From positions 1-31,279 of IMG/VR virus record IMGVR_UViG_3300042865_000891: 31,279 bases of DNA. One strand, written 5' to 3'. The notes beneath the pieces are model-generated. The model saw only the letters and a list, made by a program, of their open reading frames with translations. It was not told where the DNA came from and did no database searches. Both the position numbers and the translations under genes were made by a program. How positions within the stretch are numbered: position 1 is the first letter of the stretch; each line of letters starts with the position of its first letter. Shown one piece after another: positions 13,468 through 21,410 of the stretch. This DNA comes from a virus.

Positions 13468-14069
13468 TATTCAGTTTCCCTAATCATTGTATTAGTTCTA
13501 ACAAATTTTTTAATTTTTTTATTCAACGCTTTTCTAGCTCTTTCTAAATTTAATTGCGAGACTTTACTCTTAAAATCAATACCATTTAATCTATCAATAT
13601 TTTGTTGGATAATTCTGGCAGTTAATCCTTCAAATTGAAGTAATTTAGTTTCTCCATTATAATCTTGATATTGCAATACAATTGATTTTGGTCGTTTTAC
13701 ATGAAGTAATAATCCCATATTACTAAGATCGCTTTCTTGCATTAGTACCTCACCATCAGAACTGATTATAACAGGATTATAAAATGCCACAAAATTATCA
13801 TCAGAACCAGCAACAAAAACTCTATATTGTAACCCACATTGATTCGCAGCAATACCATAAACTCTATGATATTTTGCAGTCTCAACTAATCTTGATGCAA
13901 TATCAATAGAATCTAAAGTCGGGTCACCGAAATCAAAATCTTTTAATTTGGCCGATAAAATTGAAGAATTTTGATCAACTAAAGAATAAGGTTTAAATTG
14001 AGGTTCAGGTGGTGAAGCACCTACAGTTGATAGAGAACTGGTTGTATCATATATAAATTTATTATTCAT
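13467..14069 (-). CDS. Peptide deformylase homologue lacking all metal ligands
   Basis: 200 residues with the peptide-deformylase fold pattern. Motif I is good (YGIAANQCGL, residues 71-80). Motif II, normally EGCLS, reads ESDLS (112-116), so the Cys metal ligand is Asp114. Motif III, normally HExDH, reads QNIDR (156-160), so both His ligands and the catalytic Glu are gone. The flanking sequence (GLLLHVKRPKSIVLQYQDYNGE, DRLNGIDF) still aligns with cyanophage deformylases. It starts by ATGA overlap with gene 46 and ends by TAATG overlap with rmlB. The frame is intact and highly coupled, so it is likely a pseudoenzyme kept for another role rather than a decayed gene. The first 30 residues are extra. 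Confidence 0.85.
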   Translation of the reverse strand: MNNKFIYDTTSSLSTVGASPPEPQFKPYSLVDQNSSILSAKLKDFDFGDPTLDSIDIASRLVETAKYHRVYGIAANQCGLQYRVFVAGSDDNFVAFYNPVIISSDGEVLMQESDLSNMGLLLHVKRPKSIVLQYQDYNGETKLLQFEGLTARIIQQNIDRLNGIDFKSKVSQLNLERARKALNKKIKKFVRTNTMIRETE

Positions 14070-16039
14070 TGTATTACCTTCATTTTAGAGAAATTTTTAA
14101 CTTTTTCAAATTTTAATATTGAATCAAATTTATCTGATACTTGATCAGATTTATGGCTAATAACAAAAATATTAGTGTGTTTATCTACTGTTGATAAAAG
14201 ATTCATAAAAACATCAGTACCACCTGTATCAAGAGATCCATCCATAATCTCATCAAGAATTAACAAATTTGTATTTACTGAATTTTTTAATCTAGCTAAT
14301 TGCCTAAATGAAAATAAAATAGCTAAATCTAATCTAGTTTTTTCACCTTCAGAAAAATTGGCATAAGTAAATTCATCCCGATGTCTTGATTTAATTACCT
14401 CTTCAAAATTTTCATTAATATTAAAATTAACAAAAAAATCTAATTGAGTTAAATATTGATTTATGTACTTATTTAAGATCGGAAGATATTGTTTAATGAT
14501 ACGAGTTTTAATACCACCATCTTTTAACATTATAGAAATAAAATCGTAATAACTCTTTTCATTTATATATTCTTCATATTGTTCAACGTAAACATCTAAG
14601 CTTTCAATTAATTCTTGGAGGGTATCATGTCCAGTTTCTTTAGCATCAGTCGAATCTTTTATGGTATCAATTTCAGCAGAAACTAATTTTATATATTTTT
14701 GAGCAGATTTAATATTTGAATTTTTATCCAGAATAATAGAATTATTATTCAATATTTTCTCATTAACTTCTTTAATTTCAGTTAATCTTTTTTGCACAGT
14801 TCTATAGTCTTCAATTAATTTTTGTTCACCACATTTTAATTCTTTCATTTTTTCTGTGTTACTAGAAACAATTTGAGTTTTAAAAATATGGTTTATTGTT
14901 TGTTTACAAGTCGGGCAATTATCATTATCATGATAAAATTCATTTTCTTTTTCGATTTTAGAAATATTACTTTTTAACTTAACACCAATATCCGCTAACT
15001 TTTTTTGTTTTTTTTCTAATGAACTTAAATCAGTGATTTGTTCCGATAAAGATTCATTTTCTTCTAATAGTTTTTGTATGGATTGTTGTAAATCCTCAAC
15101 TTCAATAGCTGTATTGGAAATAATTTCCCTTTTACGCAAAACCAACTCATCAGAAGCTTTTTTATTTTGTTTTATATTTTGTTTCTGTAGTTCAATTTTA
15201 TCTTTAAACAGCTCAATTTTATATTTACAATCTTGAACTGAATCTTTTATTCCAGATAGTTTATCTTTTACGATAGAATTCATATTAGAAAAAATTTGAA
15301 TATCTAACAAATCTTCAATAACAGAACGTCTATCACTGGCAGATAATTGCATAAAAGGGGTGTATCTAGCAGAACCTAAAATCACAACTTGAGTAAACGA
15401 TTTATAGTTCATTTTTAATATATATCTTTCTAATTGCTCTTGATAATCTTTTACTTTTGCATCTTGTTTTACAAGAACATTATTACAATAAACTTCAAAA
15501 ATATTAGGTTTAATTCCTCTAATAATTTTATATTTGTTTGGTCCAATAGAAAATTCTATCTCGGTAACAAGTTCAGATTTATTAATAGAATTGATCAGCT
15601 GACCTTTATTTATTTTTCTAAAAGGTTTTCCATAGAGAGCAAAAGTTATAGCATCAATAAATGTTGAATTGTGAGATACTAACCCATTAGCAAAAAATTC
15701 TTTTACTTCAGCAACTTGCAAATCGAAAAGATCTTCTTTCGATTTAAGCATTTTTATAGAAGTAATTTTAACAGGACCATTTTCAGTAAAAAGAAAATCT
15801 CCCACAGTTAAAGTTTTACTCGGTTTCCATTCACAATTATTACTTAACATTAAATGATCGGGGGAAACTTTTATTTGATTTCCAGAATCAACTTTAAATT
15901 TTAAGACTTGAGAGTGTTTTGCAGTTAAAGCTGCTCCTTCAATAATTTTATATCCAAATCGAGTTTTTACAGAAAGTTTACCGCGCATTGCAGGATATTT
16001 TTCGTAAAATTTTACAACATCACCAACTGTAGTTTCCAT
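14066..16039 (-). CDS. 46: gp46 C-terminal part with N-terminal C-intein (split-intein half)
   Basis: 657 residues. Residues 1-124 form a C-intein: block B is QIKVSPDH (His62), block F is LQVAEVKEFFANGL, and it ends GLVSHN before Ser125. From Ser125 the protein is the recombination/repair ATPase gp46 (Rad50-like). It continues directly from the Walker A Lys of the other half (ST-FIDAITFALYGKPF), has a Q-loop near residue 217, long coiled coils from about 250 to 560, and a zinc hook CPTC at 375-378. The signature NFSEGEK starts at 561, Walker B LLILDE is near 592-597 and the H-loop ISH is near 627-629. It cannot form an active ATPase without the first 40 residues encoded at 17139-17339. No strong ribosome-binding site is seen; it starts two bases after the endonuclease stop. 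Confidence 0.93.
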   Translation of the reverse strand: METTVGDVVKFYEKYPAMRGKLSVKTRFGYKIIEGAALTAKHSQVLKFKVDSGNQIKVSPDHLMLSNNCEWKPSKTLTVGDFLFTENGPVKITSIKMLKSKEDLFDLQVAEVKEFFANGLVSHNSTFIDAITFALYGKPFRKINKGQLINSINKSELVTEIEFSIGPNKYKIIRGIKPNIFEVYCNNVLVKQDAKVKDYQEQLERYILKMNYKSFTQVVILGSARYTPFMQLSASDRRSVIEDLLDIQIFSNMNSIVKDKLSGIKDSVQDCKYKIELFKDKIELQKQNIKQNKKASDELVLRKREIISNTAIEVEDLQQSIQKLLEENESLSEQITDLSSLEKKQKKLADIGVKLKSNISKIEKENEFYHDNDNCPTCKQTINHIFKTQIVSSNTEKMKELKCGEQKLIEDYRTVQKRLTEIKEVNEKILNNNSIILDKNSNIKSAQKYIKLVSAEIDTIKDSTDAKETGHDTLQELIESLDVYVEQYEEYINEKSYYDFISIMLKDGGIKTRIIKQYLPILNKYINQYLTQLDFFVNFNINENFEEVIKSRHRDEFTYANFSEGEKTRLDLAILFSFRQLARLKNSVNTNLLILDEIMDGSLDTGGTDVFMNLLSTVDKHTNIFVISHKSDQVSDKFDSILKFEKVKNFSKMKVIQ

Positions 16040-16041
16040 AA

Positions 16042-17085
16042 TTATTTTTGTATATTTTCAATAAAAAGTTTATATTGGGTTTTATCATACAATATAATAG
16101 AACCAAAAGTAGATTCTTTATATTTCATTTTTTGTAAGTATTCTTCATCAAAATATCCAGCTAATTCTATCCATGTATCAGTTTCTATAATATAAAAATC
16201 GCACCTCATTTTAGAATTTGGGTAATACTTTTCTATAATAAAATCTGTATCTAACTGTAAACCATGTTCTATTAAAAGGTTATAGAATAAAATTTCATTA
16301 GAAGATCGTAAAAGTTTTTTACCAACAACCATTGAATATAAAAAATTTCCATGTTTTCCAGTTAATTTTATTGGATTTGTTGTAGATTTAAATTTAAAAA
16401 TAGATGTTAACCAAAAATTAATATTGGTAGGCATATCAAATAATTCAAAGTAATATAGTTTTAAATATTTCTTTTTAAAATAATTTAATGGTAAATATAA
16501 ATCAAATTCTTGTACGGTATCATATAGATAATTTTCTAACTCGTTTAAAGAATAAAAAACTTTACAATTTTTTGCAATTAAACACTCTATAAATTTTTCT
16601 CTACCTATATTATGTCCATATTTATTGGTAAATATATCCAATTTTAACGTAGTTTTTTTAGAATTCATAGATTTCTTATCATCTACAGATTTCGAATTTA
16701 AAGTGTTTTGCCAAGAAATTTGTCTTGTTTGCCACACTTCAACTCCTAAAATTGGACCATATTTATCAATACATTTCTGTAAAGAAAAAGTAGATTGAAT
16801 TTCAGATACTTTTTCTTTTGCTTCTAACGCCGAAAATCCTTGATTAACCCAATACTCAACGCATCTAGGTGATGTTAGTTTAAATTGCTCTTTTGGTTTT
16901 TGGGATACAACTTTAGCACCTTTTTGTTGATTTGCTCTTCGCATTTCTTCAGCTTCAGCAACATCAACCCCAAATTTATGCATATAATATTCTATATTAC
17001 ACGGTCTCCTAATTTTTATTTGATATTTTGCTTCTTCCTCAGTATAACCTTTCTTTAACCATGTATCTATCTTGAACGCGGACAT
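16042..17085 (-). CDS. Free-standing homing endonuclease inserted in fractured gene 46
   Basis: 347 residues. The N-terminal half has repeated short helical units with similar cores (DTWLKKGYTEEEAKYQI, EYYMHKFGVDVAEAEEM, EYWVNQGFSALEAKEKV, QKCIDKYGPILGVEVW), probably DNA-binding. The C-terminal domain carries NEILFYNLL (Glu264), RCDFYI (Asp296) and WIELAG (Glu307), the layout of Vsr-like/PD-(D/E)XK nucleases. Related nuclease genes lie between split-intein halves in the fractured genes reported by Dassa and colleagues. It sits exactly between the gp46 halves and has its own late-promoter box 33-40 bases upstream. A role in homing into intact gene 46 is inferred from this layout. Confidence 0.85.
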   Translation of the reverse strand: MSAFKIDTWLKKGYTEEEAKYQIKIRRPCNIEYYMHKFGVDVAEAEEMRRANQQKGAKVVSQKPKEQFKLTSPRCVEYWVNQGFSALEAKEKVSEIQSTFSLQKCIDKYGPILGVEVWQTRQISWQNTLNSKSVDDKKSMNSKKTTLKLDIFTNKYGHNIGREKFIECLIAKNCKVFYSLNELENYLYDTVQEFDLYLPLNYFKKKYLKLYYFELFDMPTNINFWLTSIFKFKSTTNPIKLTGKHGNFLYSMVVGKKLLRSSNEILFYNLLIEHGLQLDTDFIIEKYYPNSKMRCDFYIIETDTWIELAGYFDEEYLQKMKYKESTFGSIILYDKTQYKLFIENIQK

Positions 17086-17117
17086 ATAATTACCATAAAA
17101 TTTATAACTTATAATTA

Positions 17118-17125
17118 TATTTATA
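17118..17125 (-). promoter_or_regulatory. T4-type late promoter box before the endonuclease
   Basis: Perfect TATAAATA on the minus strand in the 53-base gap between the N-half stop and the endonuclease ATG. It would let the endonuclease and the gp46 C-half be transcribed late and separately from gene 47 and the N-half. Confidence 0.65.
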
Positions 17126-17138
17126 AAAATTAAATGGT

Positions 17139-17339
17139 CTAGGAAAGAAATTCTTTAAATAATTTTTCCGTTGCAGGATCATCGAATATAATATCAATTT
17201 TTGTTGATGGATGAACACATTTACCCTGCCCATTTACACCAGTTGACAGGGTAGTTCTTTCAACATTCAACGGGATTTCGGTAAAAGTGTTACCATATGA
17301 TAAAAAATTTTTAAACCGTATTTTTTCAAAAATAACCAT
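17139..17339 (-). CDS. 46: gp46 N-terminal part with 26-residue N-intein (split-intein half)
   Basis: 66 residues. Residues 1-40 are the N-terminus of gp46 (MVIFEKIRFKNFLSYGN... ending GVNGQGK), that is, the Walker A motif up to its lysine. Residue 41 is Cys and starts CVHPSTKIDIIF, a standard intein block A. The frame ends after 26 intein residues (Ser66, then stop). Joined to the C-half by trans-splicing it would give GVNGQGK-STFID, a complete P-loop. The ATG overlaps the gene 47 stop by TAATG, as 47 and 46 are normally adjacent. Confidence 0.93.
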   Translation of the reverse strand: MVIFEKIRFKNFLSYGNTFTEIPLNVERTTLSTGVNGQGKCVHPSTKIDIIFDDPATEKLFKEFLS

Positions 17340-18404
17340 TACTCAACCTGCATCGCTTCATTATACAAATTAGACATCATACCTTTTAATTTATTTTTAT
17401 CTAATTCTTGTTGATTTATACTATCAATATATTTGTAGGTGATAGTTAAAGTATCATCTGTTTCGTCCACATCTTCTTCAATTTCAATATCAACTATTTC
17501 TTCGGTTAATGAAACATCAATAGGGGAATGTTGATAGACTTGATCTATGAATAAATCAAATAGATAAGGATTTGTTTTGTTTTTTACCTGAATCTTAACA
17601 TATTTCCCAATAACATTTTTTAAATATTCTTTATCTAAATATGTTGATTTAACAATATCAGTTTCACCTGAATCATCATAAAGTATTTTACAAAATATTG
17701 AATATGGATTTTCAATAATTTCTAAAGACCTAGTTTCTAAATCGTAAACTCTAAAACCTTTTTGATCACCAAAATCTTGCCAAGTCATTTCATAGGGAGT
17801 ACCAATATATTCAATATTACCACGTTTAGATGCGTGATGATAATGACCAGACAATACTCGTTCATAATTAGAAAACATTTTTACAGATAAACCATGTTCA
17901 GATAAAATGCTACTCTGATACATTTTAAACCCTTCAATCTCAAAGTGGCCAACGCACATATGGGAAGTGTCGTTTTTAATAAATTTTAAACAGTCATCAT
18001 AATTTTCTTTGCATATCCATGGGATAACAGAAATATCAAATTTCTTTAACTGAGTTGGGTTTTTTATTACATTGACATTTTTAAACTGTTTTAAAAACAA
18101 TTCACTGGAACTAACTGATAAAGATTCTTTATAAAATAAATCGTGATTACCGAGTAATGTTTCTAATTCAATACCAAGTTCACCAAACCTAGAAAAGAAA
18201 TATCGTTTAGATTCAGATAAAGTATAATGATTACTATATTTTCTGCGATCAAAAATATCACCTAATTGGATTACAATTTTTATATTATTTTCTATAAGAT
18301 AGGGAAAAAATACATTTGTATAGAATAGATCAAAAAATTCATGGAAATGTTGACTATCACCTCTAGCACCGAAAATGGGTGTCACCTAAGAAACAAATTT
18401 TCAT
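17339..18404 (-). CDS. 47: Recombination nuclease subunit gp47 (Mre11-like) with a +1 frame offset near the start
   Basis: Metallophosphoesterase nuclease that partners gp46. The main frame (GTG at 18385) has QLGDIFDRR, LLGNHDLFYK, VGHFEIEG and SGHYHHASKRGNIEYIGTPYE, matching gp47. The family's first motif GDxH is absent from that frame. It is found in the ATG frame starting at 18404 (MKICFLGDTHF), which has a perfect AGGAGG ribosome-binding site and then hits a TAG at 18365-18363. Skipping the C at 18371 (TTT-C-GGT) joins the two into MKICFLGDTHFGARGDSQHF, the normal start. The GTG has no ribosome-binding site. Sequencing error, mutation or +1 frameshifting are all possible. Confidence 0.92.
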
Positions 18405-18457
18405 AGCGACATACCTCCTTATTAAGTTAAAATATTAAAAATAAATAGTTACTGTAA

Positions 18458-18508
18458 TTAAATATTTTTGGATATATTATGAAAAATTATTGCGTCTATA
18501 TCATACAT
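18458..18508 (-). CDS. Possible 16-residue mini-ORF coupled to gene 55
   Basis: The gene 55 stop TAA overlaps an ATG (TAATG) with GGAGG just upstream inside the last codons of gene 55. The frame encodes MYDIDAIIFHNISKNI and stops before gene 47. The coupling signal is as good as for the real gene pairs here, but a 16-residue frame is weak evidence by itself. Confidence 0.25.
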   Translation of the reverse strand: MYDIDAIIFHNISKNI

Positions 18509-19164
18509 TATTCCTCCATGAATTTTTCTACACCAATAATTTTTTGCTTTTTGGGTGTAACAGCTTTATTAATTTTTTTAAATTCAGTTTCTTCAAATTT
18601 TTGAATAAAATCATACATATTATCATATACTTCTATCTGTTTTATTTGACCATCACCTAGTTCCAGTAATTCAGCTTCATCTAATATACCGAAGTTTTCT
18701 GTTGCTTTATATTTAATATATTGTTGTTTTTTTTCTTTCTGAATCCTACGAACAAAACACCACCAAAGAATTTGAGTAAAATAAGCAAATGGATTTTTAG
18801 TTTTTTCAGGGTTAAAATTTTGAAAGTATGTTAAACAATTCTCAATCCCATCAGCAATCATTTCATCTTTATAAGAATATCCGAAAAAATTTGGACGACG
18901 CGCTAAACCCTCGGCTAATTTCATAAAACATTCGCCAATATAATTCGGTATCCTTGGTTTGGATTTTCCTTCAGTTTCAGCAACAATACAATCTTCTTTA
19001 TACTTTATAAGAGCATCACAAAAATCAGAATTATTAATATAATTTCTAGGAACTTTTTTTCTTTTGGAGGGTTGTATTTTTTCTTCAGGCTCTTCAAAAA
19101 TTTCTTCAACTAGTTCCGGAATATCTTCCTCAACGATATCAAAATCAAATTTCAACTCTTCCAT
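18508..19164 (-). CDS. 55: Late-transcription sigma factor (gp55)
   Basis: Directs host RNA polymerase to TATAAATA late promoters. 218 residues against 185 in T4, with an extra acidic N-terminal segment of about 40 residues (VEEDIPELVEEIFEEPEE). The core matches T4 gp55: YINNSDFCDALIKYKEDC, MKLAEGLARRPNFFGYSYKDEMIADGIENCLTYFQNFNPEKTKNPFAYFTQ and FVRRIQKEKKQ, the conserved sigma region 2. The C-terminal KFMEE end may hold the clamp-binding tail. Four exact TATAAATA boxes in this window fit its presence. Confidence 0.95.
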   Translation of the reverse strand: MEELKFDFDIVEEDIPELVEEIFEEPEEKIQPSKRKKVPRNYINNSDFCDALIKYKEDCIVAETEGKSKPRIPNYIGECFMKLAEGLARRPNFFGYSYKDEMIADGIENCLTYFQNFNPEKTKNPFAYFTQILWWCFVRRIQKEKKQQYIKYKATENFGILDEAELLELGDGQIKQIEVYDNMYDFIQKFEETEFKKINKAVTPKKQKIIGVEKFMEE

Positions 19165-19479
19165 AATAACTCCAATTACACTTTAATAAATTTTATTATA
19201 CTATGATTCAGTAAAAAAAGAAAGCTTTTTATGTTATTCTATAAAACATATTAATATAATTTTAATATATCAACGCTTGACTAGAGAATATACAAGTATC
19301 TAGAAAAATCAATAACTTACAAAAAATAGCTTGCTTTATTAAAAGTTTTAGGTTACTATACAACTATGGGTTTTCTTCGGAACTCCTTCGTCGTTCCTTC
19401 GAAACATAATTAATGTAACAAATTAGATTTCTGCGCAGCAGATTCCCGTAGGGAATTAAATTAATCGTACTTGATTACG
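19165..19479. other. 315-base gene-free region with a cluster of small hairpins
   Basis: No ORF with coding character. Minus-strand TATAAT at 19195-19200 with ATAG before it (poor -35) probably serves gene 55. The part 19375-19456 holds GGAAC/GTTCC around TCCTTCGTC, repeated TTCG motifs, TCTGC-GCA-GCAGA and ATTCCC-GTA-GGGAAT, three hairpins in about 80 bases. It is more GC-rich than its surroundings. It could be a small RNA, a processing or replication site, or the terminator region of the Sm-like gene transcript. Confidence 0.45.
19195..19223 (-). promoter_or_regulatory. Possible promoter of gene 55
   Basis: TATAAT with an upstream ATCATAG as in the other early promoters; the -35 at 17 bases is TTTCTT, a poor match. 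It lies about 30 bases before the gene 55 ATG. Confidence 0.5.
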
Positions 19480-19869
19480 TTAATGCATTGTTGTATCATC
19501 TGGAATATCTAAATCGCTACCTGATTTAATCCCATCAATACTTTCTTGGATTTTTGCTGCTAGTTCCGAAGTTGGATCCATATTTTGTAGTAATGCATCT
19601 AGGTATTCATACCCAAACATAATACTTGAATAAGTTGTAAATAGAATTTCATCCATTGAAAAATAAACTTCTTGATAAGCAAAAGCTTTTCTTGTCATCC
19701 AATCTACTAAAACCAAATCTTCTTCTTCGGTATCAGTGTCATAATTAAAATAAAAAGTTTTAGGGAATTTTAAGTGTATTTTTTTATTTTTATAATCTTC
19801 AAAAACAAAAGCAATAATATCTTCACCGCTTTTCATTCTAACAATTTTTATATTAAAATTTTCTATCAT
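19480..19869 (-). CDS. Sm-like/beta-barrel protein paralogue (129 aa)
   Basis: 129 residues. The start NIKIVRMKSGEDIIAFVFEDYKNKKIHLKFPKTFYF repeats the pattern of the 105-aa protein at 2549-2866 (R-x-x-TGEDVIAEY). After this strand-rich part come a Glu/Asp block, a segment with VYFSMDEILFTTYSS, and a helical acidic tail. Small proteins starting MKSGEDV are widespread in marine T4-like phages, and one has been described as Sm-like. That link is from memory of the motif. It lies downstream of uvsW. Confidence 0.65.
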   Translation of the reverse strand: MIENFNIKIVRMKSGEDIIAFVFEDYKNKKIHLKFPKTFYFNYDTDTEEEDLVLVDWMTRKAFAYQEVYFSMDEILFTTYSSIMFGYEYLDALLQNMDPTSELAAKIQESIDGIKSGSDLDIPDDTTMH

Positions 19870-19898
19870 AATATCCTCAATTAACTAACATCATATAA

Positions 19899-21410
19899 TT
19901 ATATAGGGGGAATATTTAATTCAACATTAACAATTTTAAAATCAAATTTTTCTTCATTATAAATTTTGATACGTTCTTGGAAATGAGTCATAGTATAATT
20001 TTGATGCTTTTTATACCTTAAATCATCAGCTAAATCATATAAGATAGCTTTATCTTTATTTTCATTTAATCTTAATACTCGACCAATTGCTTGAAGATTT
20101 CTAACTCTTGATTTACTTGGACTAGCAAAAATAATATTATGTAAATTTTTAATATTAGTTCCAGTAGAAACTGTACCAACACTACCAATTAAAATAACAT
20201 TATCTTGAGTTTCCATTGCTTTCCTAATAGATTCCCTTTCCTCAGCTTTTATATTTCCATGTATATAATAAATTTGTTTATCGGCTGCATATTTTGATTT
20301 AGAAATTAAATCGTATAATACATCTCCATGTTTCTCAACATATTGGTAGAGTAATAATGTATTACCTTTTAAACTAAGAACTAAATTTTTTATAAATTTA
20401 TTTCGTTGTTCATTAGAAATTAAATATTCTAATTCTTGTTGATATTTTAATTTCTGTGTTAATTTAGTTAAGTGTTCTGGATATTTTAAAACAAGACATT
20501 TAATGGCTAATTCGGTAACCTGTTTTTTCTCCATTAATTCTTTAGTTGTTATAACCCGTTTAACTGGGCCAAATAAACTTTCTAATTGAAGAGAATGTAT
20601 TTTTTGACCATTTAATGTACCTGTAACACCAACTCTATAGTCAGCATTAACGCATTTAGATATAATATCAGTTAACGATTTGGCTGCAGCTAAATGACAT
20701 TCATCAGTTAATACAAAATCGAATTGTTCGAAATACGATTTATCTTTTATATTTTGTAATGATTGCCATGTACTAATATATAGCGAATTGCGGGCTACTT
20801 TATCTTTACCTGCAAAGATAGTGTGAATTTCATTATGAGCGTCCCAACCATTATGTGAAGAATAATCTGCAAAATCTGATGTTAACTGATGACATAAACT
20901 TGTATTTGGAACTAATAATAAACCTTTTTTCTTTCCATATTGAAGTAAATATCTAACTATAATATACAGAATGCAACTTTTCCCGCTGGAAGTTGGACTC
21001 AATAAAACTAATCTTTTATTGTTGAGAAAATTTAACACTCCATTAAATTGATAATCTCTAACTTCAATTTTATTGTTATTAGAATGTATATTTAATTCGG
21101 AAATAAATTTATGTAATTCTAAAGATTGGACCGGATTATAATTTTCAACATAATTATATTCAATAGAATATTCCCTGTCTTTACAAAATGCTTCAAGTTG
21201 GTTTAATAAACCCATATAAAATTCAACATCACCATTTGGTAATATTTTGGCTAGACGAATTTTTCCATCCCATAACCTGCTTTTATAAGCAGCCATGAAC
21301 TTATACCCAGTTGCATAGAATGAAAAATAATCATTCAATTCTTGTGCAATTGATCTATCGCAGTGTAAAAATGCGTATGTTTCATTTATTTTATTGACTT
21401 CAATAATCAT
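19899..21410 (-). CDS. uvsW: UvsW-type DNA/RNA helicase
   Basis: Superfamily 2 helicase that remodels branched DNA and removes R-loops. 503 residues, essentially T4 UvsW length. Walker A TSSGKS is at 140-145, the DECH box at 236-239, motif III VGVTGTL follows, and the RecA2 half has SVGTVSTGTNIKNLHNIIFASPSKSRVRNLQAIGRVLR with the motif VI arginines. The first 90 residues form the UvsW N-terminal DNA-binding domain. The ATG overlaps the uvsY stop (TGATG). Confidence 0.96.
   Translation of the reverse strand: MIIEVNKINETYAFLHCDRSIAQELNDYFSFYATGYKFMAAYKSRLWDGKIRLAKILPNGDVEFYMGLLNQLEAFCKDREYSIEYNYVENYNPVQSLELHKFISELNIHSNNNKIEVRDYQFNGVLNFLNNKRLVLLSPTSSGKSCILYIIVRYLLQYGKKKGLLLVPNTSLCHQLTSDFADYSSHNGWDAHNEIHTIFAGKDKVARNSLYISTWQSLQNIKDKSYFEQFDFVLTDECHLAAAKSLTDIISKCVNADYRVGVTGTLNGQKIHSLQLESLFGPVKRVITTKELMEKKQVTELAIKCLVLKYPEHLTKLTQKLKYQQELEYLISNEQRNKFIKNLVLSLKGNTLLLYQYVEKHGDVLYDLISKSKYAADKQIYYIHGNIKAEERESIRKAMETQDNVILIGSVGTVSTGTNIKNLHNIIFASPSKSRVRNLQAIGRVLRLNENKDKAILYDLADDLRYKKHQNYTMTHFQERIKIYNEEKFDFKIVNVELNIPPI

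Noticed and set aside
13467-14069. Calling the deformylase homologue a pseudogene
   Set aside because: The frame is intact, start and stop are coupled to both neighbours, and the fold motifs are kept. Only catalytic residues changed.
9769-16620. Further AATAAATA boxes on the minus strand (for example in the YqeY-like gene, gene 46 and the endonuclease)
   Set aside because: They lie inside coding sequence with no gene start downstream at the right distance. They show that this variant is common by chance in such AT-rich DNA.
14066-17339. Group I intron as the cause of the gene 46 break
   Set aside because: The flanking parts translate in frame into intein blocks A, B, F and G with Cys at the start and His-Asn-Ser at the end. 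Stop codons end the halves, so splicing is at protein level and in trans.
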